From assembly GCA_963734595.1 (NCBI GenBank), contig CAVTHV010000007.1, forward strand, positions 6,449 to 70,448: a stretch of DNA of 64,000 nucleotides. The letters are read 5' to 3'. Source of the stretch: CAKKQX01 sp963734595 (lineage in GTDB: Bacteria > Pseudomonadota > Gammaproteobacteria > Burkholderiales > SG8-41). The position numbers were made by a program, and so were the translations under genes. The notes below the pieces were generated by a model. It did not search any database. It was given only the letters and a program-made list of their open reading frames with translations, and was not told where the DNA came from. Below are positions 17,877-27,103 of the stretch, piece after piece. Position 1 is the stretch's first letter, and each line of letters begins with the position of its first letter.

Positions 17877-19631
17877 ATGCCCGCCATCCATGTCCTGTCC
17901 GATCTGCTGATCAACCAGATCGCCGCCGGTGAAGTCGTCGAACGGCCCGCGTCGGCGCTCAAGGAACTGCTCGAGAACAGCATCGACGCCGGCGCGCGCG
18001 CGATCGCGGTCCAGATCGAGGCCGGCGGCACGCAGCTCATCAGGGTCACCGACGACGGCTGCGGCATCGGCCGCGACGAGCTGGCGCTGGCGCTCGCACG
18101 CCACGCCACCAGCAAGATCGCGGCGCTCGGCGACCTCGAACGCGTGGCGAGCCTCGGCTTCCGCGGCGAGGCGCTGGCCAGCATCGCCGCCGTCTCGAGC
18201 CTGACGCTGACCAGCCGGCGCGAAGCGGACAAGCACGCGTGGACGATCTCGGCCAGCGGCGAGACATGCTCGGCCATCGCCCCCGCATCGCTGGCCGCCG
18301 GCACCAGCATCGAGGTGCGCGACCTGTATTTCAACACGCCGGCGCGCCGCAAATTCCTCAAGTCCGAGGCCACCGAATACGCGCACTGCGAGGAAGTGTT
18401 CAGGCGCGTGGCGCTGTCGCGCAGCGACATCGCGTTCACGCTGCACCACAACGGACGCGCGCGCTGGCAGTTGAAGGCGCAGGGGCTGGCGGACCGCATC
18501 GCGGCGCTGCTGGGCGAAGATTTTCGCGCCGCTTCGATCGCGCTCGACGAACAAAACGCGGGACTCGGGCTCTGCGGCTGCGCCGGACTGCCCGCGCATG
18601 CGCGCGCGAGCCGCGACGCCCAGTACGTGTTCGTCAACGGCCGCTTCGTGCGCGACAAGCTGATCGCCCACGCCATCCGCCAGGCCTACCGCGACGTGCT
18701 GCATCACGAGCGTCATCCGGCGTTCGTGCTGTTTCTCGACATCGACCCGGCGCAGGTCGACGTCAACGTGCATCCGACCAAGATCGAAGTGCGCTTCCGC
18801 GATTCGCGCGCGGTGCACCAGTTCATTTTCCACGCGCTCAACAAGGCGCTGGCGCAGACCGTCGCCGGCGCGGCCCCGCCAGCGACGCGGCCGGCATCGC
18901 GCTCACCGCGGCGCCGCAATCGCCGGCCGGCCAGTTCCGCCAGAGCACCATGACGCTGGGCGTCGCGCAGCCGGCGGGGTTTTACGACACGCTGTTCGGA
19001 TCGCGCCCCGCCACGCCGGTTGCCGCGCGAAGCGCCGGCCGGAGCATCCCCGCCGCTTGGTTTTGCGCTGGGCCAGCTCTCGGGCATCTATATCCTCGCG
19101 CAGAACGAGCAGGGTCTCGTCATCGTCGACATGCATGCCGCGCACGAGCGCATCATGTATGAAAAACTCAAGCAGGCGCTCGACCGGCACGAAATTCCGA
19201 TGCAGCCGCTGCTGGTGCCGGCGGTGTTTTCCGCCGAAGCGCTGGACGTGGCGACGGCGGAGGAAAACCAGGACGTGCTGCGCCAGATCGGCTTCGATAT
19301 CGCGCCCGCCTCGCCGACGACGCTGATGGTGCGCGCGATTCCGGCGATGCTCGCCGACGCCGATGCCGCCGAGCTCGCGCGCGACGTGCTGGCGGAAGTG
19401 CGCGAATTCGGCGCGAGCCGCGTGCTCACCGAGCGGCAGAACGAGCTGCTTTCCACGATGGCCTGCCATGCCGCGGTGCGCGCCAACCGCCGGCTCAACG
19501 CGCCGGAAATGAACGCGCTGCTGCGCGACATGGAAGCGACCGAACGCTCGGGACAGTGCAACCACGGCCGGCCGACCTGGCACCAGATTTCCATCGCTGA
19601 ACTGGATCGTTTGTTCATGCGCGGCAAGTGA
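17877..19631 (+). CDS. mutL: DNA mismatch repair protein MutL (two frameshifts in the linker)
   Basis: A GHKL-ATPase of mismatch repair. N-terminal motifs are all present: NQIAAGEVVERPASALKELL, SIDAGARAI, DDGCGI and SLGFRGEALASI, then NTPARRKFLKSE and VDVNVHPTKIEVRF. After LNKALAQTVAGAAP the frame shifts near 18877, and it shifts again near 19050. The C-terminal dimerisation domain resumes with GFALGQLSGIYILAQ and VDMHAAHERIMYE and ends with SGQCNHGRPTW to TGA at 19629-19631. Both shifts behave as single-base deletions in the poorly conserved linker. An intact MutL would be about 584 residues. It is followed by miaA after a GGGTAAT repeat. Confidence 0.95.
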
Positions 19632-19634
19632 CTA

Positions 19635-19753
19635 CGGGTAATGGGTAATGGGTAATGGGTAATGGGTAATGGGTAAGTAATGAGAAACCAAATCTAAAGC
19701 TTCGGAAAAAAGTCCTGTCAACTCATCACGCATCACCCATCACTCATAACCCA
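19635..19753. repeat. GGGTAAT low-complexity inverted repeat between mutL and miaA
   Basis: Directly after the mutL stop, five to six copies of GGGTAAT (19635-19683) form one arm. A looser CATCACCCAT/ATAACCC arm (19721-19753) is its rough complement. The second arm runs to within 20 bp of the miaA start and seems to have replaced any normal start region. Similar elements lie at 29930-30012 and, weaker, at 31198-31262. Confidence 0.9.
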
Positions 19754-19771
19754 AAGTGGCCGCCGGCCATT

Positions 19772-20710
19772 TTGCTGATGGGCCCGACCGCCAGCGGCAA
19801 GACCGCGGTCGCGGCGGCGATCGTCGACAAGCTGCCGTGCGAAATCATCAGCGTCGATTCGGCGCAGGTCTACCAGCACATGAACATCGGCACCGCCAAG
19901 CCGGACGCGGAATTCCTCGCGCGCGTGCCGCATCACCTGATCGATCTCATCGAGCCGCACGAGTCCTATTCCGCGGCGCGGTTTCGCGATGACGCGCTCA
20001 CCCTGATGCGCGAGATCACCGAGCGCGGCCGCATTCCGCTGCTGGTGGGCGGCACCATGCTCTACTTCCAGGCGCTGGTCGAAGGCCTGAGCGATCTGCC
20101 CGAAGCCGATCCCGCGATCCGGCTCATCATCGATACCATGGCGGAGGCCTCCGGCTGGCCGGCGCTGCACGCGGAACTCGCGCGCGTCGATCCGGAGACC
20201 GCGGCGCGGCTCAAGCCCAACGACGCGCAGCGCATCGAGCGCGCGCTGGAGGTCTACTACATCACCAACAAGCCGCTGTCGTATTTCCACAAGAAACCGA
20301 AATACGTCTACTTCCCGTACTCGCCGATCAAGATCGCGCTGCTGCCCGGCGAGCGCGAGGTGCTGCACCAGCGCATCGCGCAGCGCTTCGAGGAGATGCT
20401 GGAGCTGGGACTGATCGGCGAGTTGCGGGCGTTGCGCGACAGAGTACGCGCTCGAGCTCACCATGCCGTCGATGCGCTGCGTCGGCTACCGCCAGGTGTG
20501 GCAGTACCTCGACGGCGAATTCGGGCTCGCCGGGCTGCGCGAGAAGGGCGTCGCCGCCACGCGCCAGCTCGCGAAACGCCAGCTCACGTGGCTGAGATCG
20601 ATGAAGGACGTGACCGAATTCGACTGCCTGGCCGAAGACGTGGCGGACCAGGTGCTGGATTTTCTGCAGCGGGAACTGGCGCAAGTGGCCCGCCGCCGAG
20701 AAGTCAATAT
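19772..20710 (+). CDS. miaA: tRNA dimethylallyltransferase MiaA (frameshifted)
   Basis: Transfers a dimethylallyl group to A37 of tRNAs reading UNN codons. MLMGPTASGKT is the P-loop, and DSAQVYQHMNIGTAKP and LLVGGTMLYFQAL are family signatures. Near 20441 an extra A shifts the frame; the other frame continues EYALELTMPSMRCVGYRQVW and AATRQLAKRQLTWLR, the typical C-terminus. That second frame has no stop until deep inside the antisense of uspA, so another shift near 20690-20710 (TAA at about 20708) is likely; the end given is approximate. No ATG or GTG exists in frame between the upstream stop near 19667 and TTG 19772, so a TTG start is proposed. Confidence 0.92.
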
Positions 20711-20753
20711 AATCCGTTGTTTATATTGTATTTTTTATCGATCCGGCCCGGCA

Positions 20754-21233
20754 TTATTTGCGTTTGGCGGGCCGCTTCGGTTTGGCCGCCGCGAGCCCGC
20801 GCACCAGCATCACCGGCACCGGGGACTGCTTGACCACGGCCTCGGCGTCGCTGCCGAGGAGCACATGGCTGAATCCCCGGCGGCCGTGCGTTCCCATGAC
20901 GATGAGGTCGGCGCGCCATTTGCGCGCTTCCCTGATAATGAAATCGGCGACGCGGCCGCTCAGGTTCCTGTAGATCGCCGTCTCGGCCTTGATCCCGTGG
21001 CGGTCGGCCAGCGTCTTGGCATTCTTGAGGGCTTTTTTGCCGCTCTCCTCCAGCATATCCAGGACGTCGCCGGCGCCCCCCATGACGTCGAGATTCTGCG
21101 TCACGCTCCATTCGTCCACCACGTGCATCAGCTTCACCGTGGCACGCTGGTCTTTCGCGAGCTTGACCGCCTCCTGCAATCCGCGCGTGGAAGTATGACT
21201 GCCATCGACGGGCACCAGAATCCTCTTATACAT
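20754..21233 (-). CDS. universal stress protein (UspA family)
   Basis: A 159-residue Usp. MYKRILVPVDGSHTSTRGL is the N-terminal strand with Asp for ATP, and the ATP-binding G-2x-G-9x-G(S/T) motif is MGTHGRRGFSHVLLGSDAEAV, followed by PVPVMLVRG. It probably binds ATP. A basic tail (AKPKRPAKRK) extends the end. ATG 21233 has AGGAAA upstream and is preferred over the longer frame. Divergent from the degenerate EAL gene. Confidence 0.94.
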   Translation of the reverse strand: MYKRILVPVDGSHTSTRGLQEAVKLAKDQRATVKLMHVVDEWSVTQNLDVMGGAGDVLDMLEESGKKALKNAKTLADRHGIKAETAIYRNLSGRVADFIIREARKWRADLIVMGTHGRRGFSHVLLGSDAEAVVKQSPVPVMLVRGLAAAKPKRPAKRK

Positions 21234-21385
21234 GGTCGGTTTCCTTTCTACAGGGGGCATTCACCATGCATCATAAGCGCAGCGACGAATGTGTAGCAAG
21301 AACCCGGGCAACGAATGCCGGATACCTGCGTTTGGTCCATAATGTGCACCTGATGCCGATACCATTCGTCGAAACGCCACACAAC

Positions 21386-22157
21386 ATGAACGGTCCGAAA
21401 GCCGAACAAAAAGGCACTGCCGAGAAACTGATCGCCGCCCTGAGAGGCGATCAGTTTATCCTTTATTGCCAGCCGATCAGAGCCGTCGTCCCGGGCGCAG
21501 ACCAAACCGAATATCAGGAAATTCTGCTCCGCTTTCTGGAGGAAGAGGAAAAGCTGCTGCCGCCGGGCAGTTTCTTTCCGATCCTGGAGAAGCTACAAAC
21601 TGATGGCCGTGCTCGATCAGTGGGTCGTGAAACGGGTCATCCGCTGGATCGACGCCAGTCAGCAGGCCCGGCCAGGCTGGCAGGCTCCCCGGTGCAGCAT
21701 CAACCTGTCCAGCGACTCGATAGCGAATGCCGTATTTTCAAAGTTCGTGATGGAGCAGCTGCAAAGCGGCAAGGTGTCCGCCGGCAAGCTGTCGTTCGAG
21801 GTCCCGGAAACCGACGCCGCAATGCACACCGCCTCGCTCGAGCAACTGATCGCCGAACTGAGACCCCTGGGCTGCAGCTTCACCCTCACCGGTTACAGCG
21901 GCGATTTCGTGCCGGCCGAACTGCTGGAAGCCCTCGGCGTGGACTTTGTAAAGATCGACGCGCACACCCTGCAGCATGCGCGCGATAACACCGGAAGCGC
22001 GGCCAAAGTGGAAACGACGCTCCGCATGTGCCGCACGCTGGGCATCCGCACCATCGCGGAATTCGTCGAACAGCCCGAAACGCTCGCCACGCTCAAAGCG
22101 CTGGGCGTGGACTACGCGCAGGGTTATGGCGTTGCGAAACCCCAGGTGCTGACCTGA
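21386..22157 (+). CDS. degenerate EAL-domain protein (frameshifted)
   Basis: About 256 residues forming a lone EAL-type fold. QFILYCQPI and the signature EILLRF (for EAL-L-R) open the domain. After an extra A near 21598 the other frame continues with MAVLDQWVVKRVI, INLSSDSI, SFEVPETDA, DFVKIDAHTL and AEFVEQPETL, then DYAQGYGVAKP. The DDFG(T/S)G metal loop is missing: the equivalent stretch reads FTLTGYSGDF. c-di-GMP hydrolysis is therefore unlikely, and a binding or scaffolding role is more plausible. There is no GGDEF or membrane part. ATG 21386 is chosen; 21353 and 21266 are alternative starts. Confidence 0.83.
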
Positions 22158-22179
22158 ACGACCGGCATGCCGGGGGCGC

Positions 22180-23043
22180 TCAGCGCAGGAACTCGCGCTG
22201 CCACTGCTTGTAATTTTCGCCGCTGACGAGGCGCTCCATCTCCTGCGCCGAGGCGATTCTGGCTTTGAGATCCGCGGGCGCGCCGCCATTGAACAAATGC
22301 GCATAGGTCTCGTAGAGCGCCTTCACTGCGGCCGCGACCGGCTGGTGTCCCTGTAACACGATGCGCGCGCCGCAGGCGGCGAGGTCCTCGCGCTTGAGCG
22401 AGGCCGGCGCCGAACCGACGATGACCGGAAGCTTCACGGCATCGTGCACCGCCTTGACCTGATCGAGCGCTTCCACGCCGATGATGAAAATGGCATCGAC
22501 GCCGGTCGCCGCATAGGCCTTGACGCGCGCCACCGTGCGTTCGGTATCCTCCACCTTCAACGCCGCGGTGCGGCCGGCGATGATCAGCGAGGGATCCCGG
22601 CGCGCTTTCACCGCCGCGCGCAGCTTGCCCACCATCTCCGCGGTCGAAATGAGTTCGTCCTTGCCTTCGGGCTGGCCGAAGCGCAGCGGCAGCGCCGTAT
22701 CCTCGATACTGAGCGCCGACACGCCGGCGTGTTCGAGTTCCTCTATCGTGCGCATCACGTTGAGCGCGTTGCCGTAGCCGTGGTCGGCATCGACGATCAG
22801 GCTCAGCCCGCTCACGCGCATGATGCGCCGGATCTGTTCCGCGAATTCCGTCAGCGTCAGCACGATCAGGTCGGGCGCCGCCAGCGTCGTGTTCGACGCC
22901 ACCGATCCCGCCAGCATGCCGATTTCGTAGCCGACGGCTTCCGCCACCCGCGCCGACAACGGATCGAACACGCTCGCCGGCGACAGGCACTTCGATCCGG
23001 CCAGCACCGCACGCAGTCTCTTGCGCTGTTCGCTGTGATTCAT
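22180..23043 (-). CDS. isocitrate lyase/PEP mutase family protein, likely oxaloacetate decarboxylase
   Basis: A 287-residue TIM barrel of the PEP mutase/isocitrate lyase superfamily. Visible motifs are SVFDPLSARVAEAVGYE, the metal-binding DADHGYGNALNV, ALSIEDTALP, and ARTAA-like AGRTAALKVED. LQGHQPVAAAV near the end resembles the His-containing loop of the PA4872 oxaloacetate decarboxylase type, which is why I favour that over a lyase carrying a catalytic Cys (no KKCGH motif is present). It acts on an oxo acid with Mg2+. Convergent with the EAL gene and divergent from the nitronate monooxygenase. Confidence 0.85.
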   Translation of the reverse strand: MNHSEQRKRLRAVLAGSKCLSPASVFDPLSARVAEAVGYEIGMLAGSVASNTTLAAPDLIVLTLTEFAEQIRRIMRVSGLSLIVDADHGYGNALNVMRTIEELEHAGVSALSIEDTALPLRFGQPEGKDELISTAEMVGKLRAAVKARRDPSLIIAGRTAALKVEDTERTVARVKAYAATGVDAIFIIGVEALDQVKAVHDAVKLPVIVGSAPASLKREDLAACGARIVLQGHQPVAAAVKALYETYAHLFNGGAPADLKARIASAQEMERLVSGENYKQWQREFLR

Positions 23044-23191
23044 GATGTCTTCCCTTTTCCCGTCATGGGTTTTCCGCCATTGTCTTTGCGCGCCTGTGCA
23101 GGCTCGCACCTTTTCGCGCAGACCGGAGTCTGCATTGTATCAGTCACGATGCGGCAGATCGGATAGAATACTACCCGTTTATATCGCGCCA

Positions 23192-24529
23192 ATGACATCG
23201 ATGAAATGTGTGGATGATTTTCGCCTGCGGTTCGGCAAACGGGAACTGGTGCCGATCATGGTGGGCGGGATGGGAGTGGATATCTCGACGGCCGAGCTTG
23301 CGCTCGAGGCGGCGCGGCTGGGCGGCATCGGCCACATCTCCGACGCCATGGTCAAGACCGTCTCGGACCGGCGCTTCCAGACGCATTTCGTCAAGGGCAA
23401 GCTCAAGCGCTACAAATTCAACGTCGCCAGCTCCGACAAATCCAAAGTGCTGTTCGACCTGGGCCGGCTCGCCGAGGCGACGCACAACCACGTGGGCCGG
23501 ACCATGGAGGCCAAGCGCGGCGACGGCCTGATTTTCGTGAACTGCATGGAAAAACTCACGATGAATGCGCCGCGCGAGACGCTGCGCGTGCGCCTGAGCG
23601 CCGCGCTCGATGCCGGCATCGACGGCATCACGCTCTCAGCGCCGGGCTGCATCTCGGCTCGTTCGCGCTGATCGCGGATCATCCGCGTTTTCGCGATGCC
23701 AAGCTCGGCATCATCGTCTCGTCGCTGCGGGCGCTGCAGCTGTTCCTGCGCAAGAACGCCAGGCTCGGCCGGCTGCCCGATTACATCATCGTGGAGGGAC
23801 CGCTTGCCGGCGGCCACCTCGGCTTCGGCATCGACGACTGGGCGCAGTACGACCTGCGCACGATCGTGACCGAGATCCTGCAATACCTGCAGGCCGAAAA
23901 ACTGGATATCCCGCTGATTCCGGCGGGCGGCATTTTCACCGGCAGCGATGCCGTGTCCTACCTCGAGATGGGCGCCGCGGCGGTGCAGGTGGCGACGCGC
24001 TTTACCGCGACCCGCGAGTGCGGCCTGCCCGACAAGGTGAAACAGGAGTACTTCAAGGCGAGCGAGGAGGACATCGAGGTCAACATGATTTCGCCGACCG
24101 GCTACCCGATGCGCATGCTGAAGAGCAGCCCGGCGATCGGCTCTGGCATCCGGCCCAACTGCGAGGCCTACGGCTACCTGCTCGACGGCTCGGGCAATTG
24201 CGCCTACATCACGGCCTACAACCGCGAAGTCGCCGCCCATCCGGGGGCCAAAAAGATCTCGGTGATGGACAAGACCTGCCTGTGCACCGCCATGCGCAAC
24301 TTCGACTGCTGGACCTGCGGGCACAACACTTACCGCCTCAAGGACACCACGCGGCGCCTGCCTGACGGCAGCTATCAGCTCCTCAGCTGCGGAACACGTG
24401 TTCCGCGACTACCAGTTCAGCACCGACAATAAAATCGCGCTTGCCGGATTGATCGCTGCGCCTTCGCATCGGGGCGTGCCTCGCGGGACCCGGGCCAGCG
24501 GCCAATGGATTATCGGCCCGCTTCGGTAA
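23192..24529 (+). CDS. nitronate monooxygenase / 2-nitropropane dioxygenase-like flavoprotein (two frameshifts)
   Basis: An FMN-dependent NMO-type TIM barrel of about 445 residues. It opens with ELVPIMVGGMGVDISTAELA, continues through the shift near 23640 (apparent one-base loss) into GLHLGSFALIADHP, and keeps GPLAGGHLGF, IPAGGIFTGSDAVSYLEMGA and VQVATRFTATREC. A Cys-rich insert (DKTCLCTAMRN, CWTCGHNTYR) near the end is notable. A second shift (extra T near 24388) precedes AEHVFRDYQFSTDNKIAL and an end at TAA 24527-24529. The usual substrate of such enzymes is propionate 3-nitronate or related nitronates; the specificity here is unknown. Confidence 0.88.
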
Positions 24530-24664
24530 TCATGATTTTCGTTTGCCGGTAACCGTCTGATCCCCGCGTTTTCTCCAGGTTCTCGCCACCTTCCGGCACG
24601 CCCATCCGGGACGGATTTTCACAAGCCTGAAAACCGCTCCAAATCAATGTGCTGCAGTCATTAC

Positions 24665-24689
24665 ATTTGGTAACAATTCGTTACCAAAT
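24665..24689. promoter_or_regulatory. perfect 10-bp inverted repeat, candidate operator
   Basis: ATTTGGTAAC (24665-24674), a 5-bp spacer AATTC, and GTTACCAAAT (24680-24689) make a perfect palindrome in AT-rich DNA, 55 bp upstream of the exported-protein gene at 24744. The geometry suits a dimeric repressor or activator; no regulator gene is adjacent. No T-tract follows, so it is not a terminator. Confidence 0.6.
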
Positions 24690-24743
24690 CAATGAGGCGG
24701 GAGTGCTACCCTGACTGTGTTCCTTCAGATGGAGCGTGCAATC

Positions 24744-25142
24744 ATGAAAAGCTTGGTCAGGCCGGTTTTAACTTCAGTTCTGCTCATACTGGGAATCGCG
24801 TTGAGCGGGGCTGCTCTGGCGGACCGTGGGGGCCACGGGCACGGGCACGGTGGGCACGGGGGGTGGCATGGGAGCTACGGCTTTTATTTCGGCTTCCCGT
24901 TTTACGGACCCGGCTACTATCCTGCGCCTTACTACTATCCCCCGTACTATTATCCGCCAAGCGTCGTCGTGCCTTCCTCGCCGCCGGTGTACATCGAACA
25001 GGGCGGCACGCAGGCCGCGCCCGGGTCTTCACAGCAAAACTGGTGGTACTACTGCGGGGACTCGAAGACCTACTACCCTTACGTGAAGGAATGTCCGGGA
25101 GGGTGGCAACGCGTGGAACCGCAGCCACCGTCCGGCGGCTGA
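24744..25142 (+). CDS. exported Tyr/Pro-rich protein with C-terminal YYC-YYPYV-C motif
   Basis: A 132-residue protein with a Sec signal (VLLILGIALSGAALA), a Gly/His tract (RGGHGHGHGGHGG), then repeated YYP/YY segments (GYYPAPYYYPPYYYPPS). The C-terminal module WWYYCGDSKTYYPYVKECPG ends GWQRVEPQPP, with two cysteines that could form a disulfide. The same module occurs in the gene at 25814. The His-rich tract could bind metal. The function is unknown. It is followed by a glycine-zipper lipoprotein 19 bp downstream, suggesting an operon under the palindrome at 24665. Confidence 0.83.
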   Translation: MKSLVRPVLTSVLLILGIALSGAALADRGGHGHGHGGHGGWHGSYGFYFGFPFYGPGYYPAPYYYPPYYYPPSVVVPSSPPVYIEQGGTQAAPGSSQQNWWYYCGDSKTYYPYVKECPGGWQRVEPQPPSGG

Positions 25143-25161
25143 GCATCCTGGAGAGTTGAGC

Positions 25162-25737
25162 ATGAAACGCTACCTACGAACCTTATCCGTGCCGGCGCTG
25201 CTGATATTGGGCGCGTGCACGACCCTGCCGACCGGACCAAGCGTCATGGTGATGCCCGGCACCGGCAAGAATTTCGATCAGTTTCGCGCAGATGATGCGG
25301 TATGCAGACAATATGCGCTCGGGCAGGTCGGCGGGACCGATCCCAATCAGGTCGCCGTCGACAGCGGCGTGAAAAGCGCTGCCGTGGGTGCCGTTGTAGG
25401 CGCCGCGGCCGGCGCCGCGATGGGCGGACATAGCCAGGACGCCGCGGCGGGTGCCGGTATCGGATTATTGTTCGGGGCCCTTGCCGGCACGGGCGCCGGG
25501 CAATCTTCCGCTTACGCCACGCAACACTACTACGACAATGCCTTTATCCAATGCATGTACTCGAAAGGGCATCGTGTCCCCGTCTCGGGCCAGTTGATGC
25601 AGGGACCCGCGCAGTATTCGAGTCCGTCGCCCCCTCCGCCGCCCGGTTATGCGCCGCCTCCGCCGCCCGGCTACGCGCCAACTCCGCCTCCCGGGTATGG
25701 TCCTCCTCCCGGTTATGCGCCCCCTCCGGAGCAGTGA
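25162..25737 (+). CDS. glycine-zipper outer-membrane-type lipoprotein with Pro/Gly-rich tail
   Basis: A 191-residue lipoprotein: signal with lipobox ending LILGAC (Cys about residue 20), a conserved DQFRADDAVCRQYALGQ segment, a glycine-zipper (AVGAVVGAAAGAAMGG and AGAGIGLLFGALAGTGAG) and YYDNAFIQCMYSKGHRVP. The last 40 residues are PPPGYAP repeats. The fold resembles YMGG-like Gly-zipper proteins thought to insert in or coat the outer membrane. It lies between two genes encoding paralogous YYPYV-motif proteins. Confidence 0.88.
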   Translation: MKRYLRTLSVPALLILGACTTLPTGPSVMVMPGTGKNFDQFRADDAVCRQYALGQVGGTDPNQVAVDSGVKSAAVGAVVGAAAGAAMGGHSQDAAAGAGIGLLFGALAGTGAGQSSAYATQHYYDNAFIQCMYSKGHRVPVSGQLMQGPAQYSSPSPPPPPGYAPPPPPGYAPTPPPGYGPPPGYAPPPEQ

Positions 25738-25813
25738 ATCGACGGCTGTCTTTATGAAATCGAATGGACAACGGCTGCGCGCCGGTCCTGGCAGCACGAG
25801 AAGCACGACGTCC

Positions 25814-26263
25814 ATGAAAATTGCGGTCAGCGTTCTCGCCGCGCTGATGTTGTTTCCGGTCCTGGTTCGCCCCAGCGCGGCAGACGATCGTGACCATCGC
25901 CGCCACGAGCGCGAGCGGCACCCGGGCTGGCGTGGCGACATTCACCGCTTCCACGAACACGACTTGAGATTATGGCGTGGCGGCCGTTGGTATCATGGCC
26001 CGCACGCGGGGCGCCGCGGATGGTGGTGGGTCGTCGGGAGCGTCTGGTATTTTTATCCGGCCCCCGTCTATCCCTACCCCGATCCTTATCTGCCGCCAGT
26101 CGTGGTCGTTCCTTCCGCGCCGCCGGCACCGGCGCCTGCGCCAGCCCCGCAGTATTGGTATTACTGCAATAGCCCGCCGGGCTACTATCCCTACGTGGCC
26201 CAGTGCGGCAGCGACTGGCAGAGAGTGCCGGCCAACCCGCCAGCCCCCGCACCGGGACGGTAA
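25814..26263 (+). CDS. exported Pro-rich protein, paralogue of the 24744 product
   Basis: 149 residues from ATG 25814 with signal AVSVLAALMLFPVLVRPSAA, a basic His/Arg-rich region (RDHRRHERERHPGWRG), a W-rich segment (GRRGWWWVVGSVWYF), then a Pro-rich stretch. The module YWYYCNSPPGYYPYVAQC with GSDWQRVPANPP matches the C-terminus of the 24744 protein, including both Cys and the W-Q-R-V. Upstream in-frame starts (25754) are possible but give no clear signal. The function is unknown; the trio is presumably envelope-related. Confidence 0.82.
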   Translation: MKIAVSVLAALMLFPVLVRPSAADDRDHRRHERERHPGWRGDIHRFHEHDLRLWRGGRWYHGPHAGRRGWWWVVGSVWYFYPAPVYPYPDPYLPPVVVVPSAPPAPAPAPAPQYWYYCNSPPGYYPYVAQCGSDWQRVPANPPAPAPGR

Positions 26264-26512
26264 CATCGCCCCGGCCGTTGGTACTACAACGGTGCCGATC
26301 TGTCCGGAGCACTGCGCTTCATTCCATCACGGATGACACCTGAGGAAAATCCGATCAGGTGATTCGCGCATCCTGGCACTGGCAGTGAAGCGCATTTCCC
26401 ATTAATGTAGAGTCATCTCCGATAGCCAGGCTGTCACGGGCTTGTCTGCAATTGGAACCGGGTTTCTGGATGACCGCGCTTCCCGCGCATTAAATCGACT
26501 GGGCACACGAGC

Positions 26513-27079
26513 ATGATGACACCGGAAATGCCGCTCTATAGCTGGTGGGGCCTCAACAAGACGCTCTTTCTCTGGATCAACAGTTTTCACGCGCCGTGGT
26601 GGGACGCCTTCATGCTGGCCGCGACGAATGCGGGCAGCGCCGGCACGTTCCCTTACTGGATTGCGGCCGCGCTGCTGTTGGCGTGGATCCGTCCCGCCAT
26701 GATGCCGCAGTCGAATGCCGTGGTTTTCGCGGCAGGATTCGTGGCGACCGGCTTCCTGGTGCCATGGCTGAAATCACTTACCGACTTTCCGCGCCCGTTC
26801 GTGGCATTGGGGAGGGATCTCGTGACCGTCGTCGGCCACGCCTCCCATAGCACGTCTTTTCCATCGGGGCATGCCACCTTCGTCTTCCTGCTGTGCGCCG
26901 CGCTGAGTCCCGGCGTGCCAAAGGTGATCAGATGGGGATTGTGGATGTTCGCGGTTATCGTCGCCTTGTCGAGGATAGTCGTCGGCGCGCATTTTCCGGC
27001 CGACGTCCTCGCCGGAGCCCTGCTCGGCCTTGGTGTCGGGTTTGTCCTGAGGATCGTTATCGCGGGCGTGCGGCGATGA
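26513..27079 (+). CDS. PAP2 family phosphatase
   Basis: A 188-residue membrane phosphatase. The three PAP2 motifs are present: KSLTDFPRP (K-x6-RP), SFPSGH (PSGH) and SRIVVGAHFPADV (SR-x5-H-x3-D). Five or so hydrophobic segments surround them. Members dephosphorylate undecaprenyl pyrophosphate, phosphatidate or lipid A; which applies here cannot be told. Convergent with xseA, only 24 bp apart. The 249 bp before it contain no recognisable gene. Confidence 0.93.
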   Translation: MMTPEMPLYSWWGLNKTLFLWINSFHAPWWDAFMLAATNAGSAGTFPYWIAAALLLAWIRPAMMPQSNAVVFAAGFVATGFLVPWLKSLTDFPRPFVALGRDLVTVVGHASHSTSFPSGHATFVFLLCAALSPGVPKVIRWGLWMFAVIVALSRIVVGAHFPADVLAGALLGLGVGFVLRIVIAGVRR

Positions 27080-27103
27080 CGCCGTGGGCCGGCCGCGCTC
27101 CGT

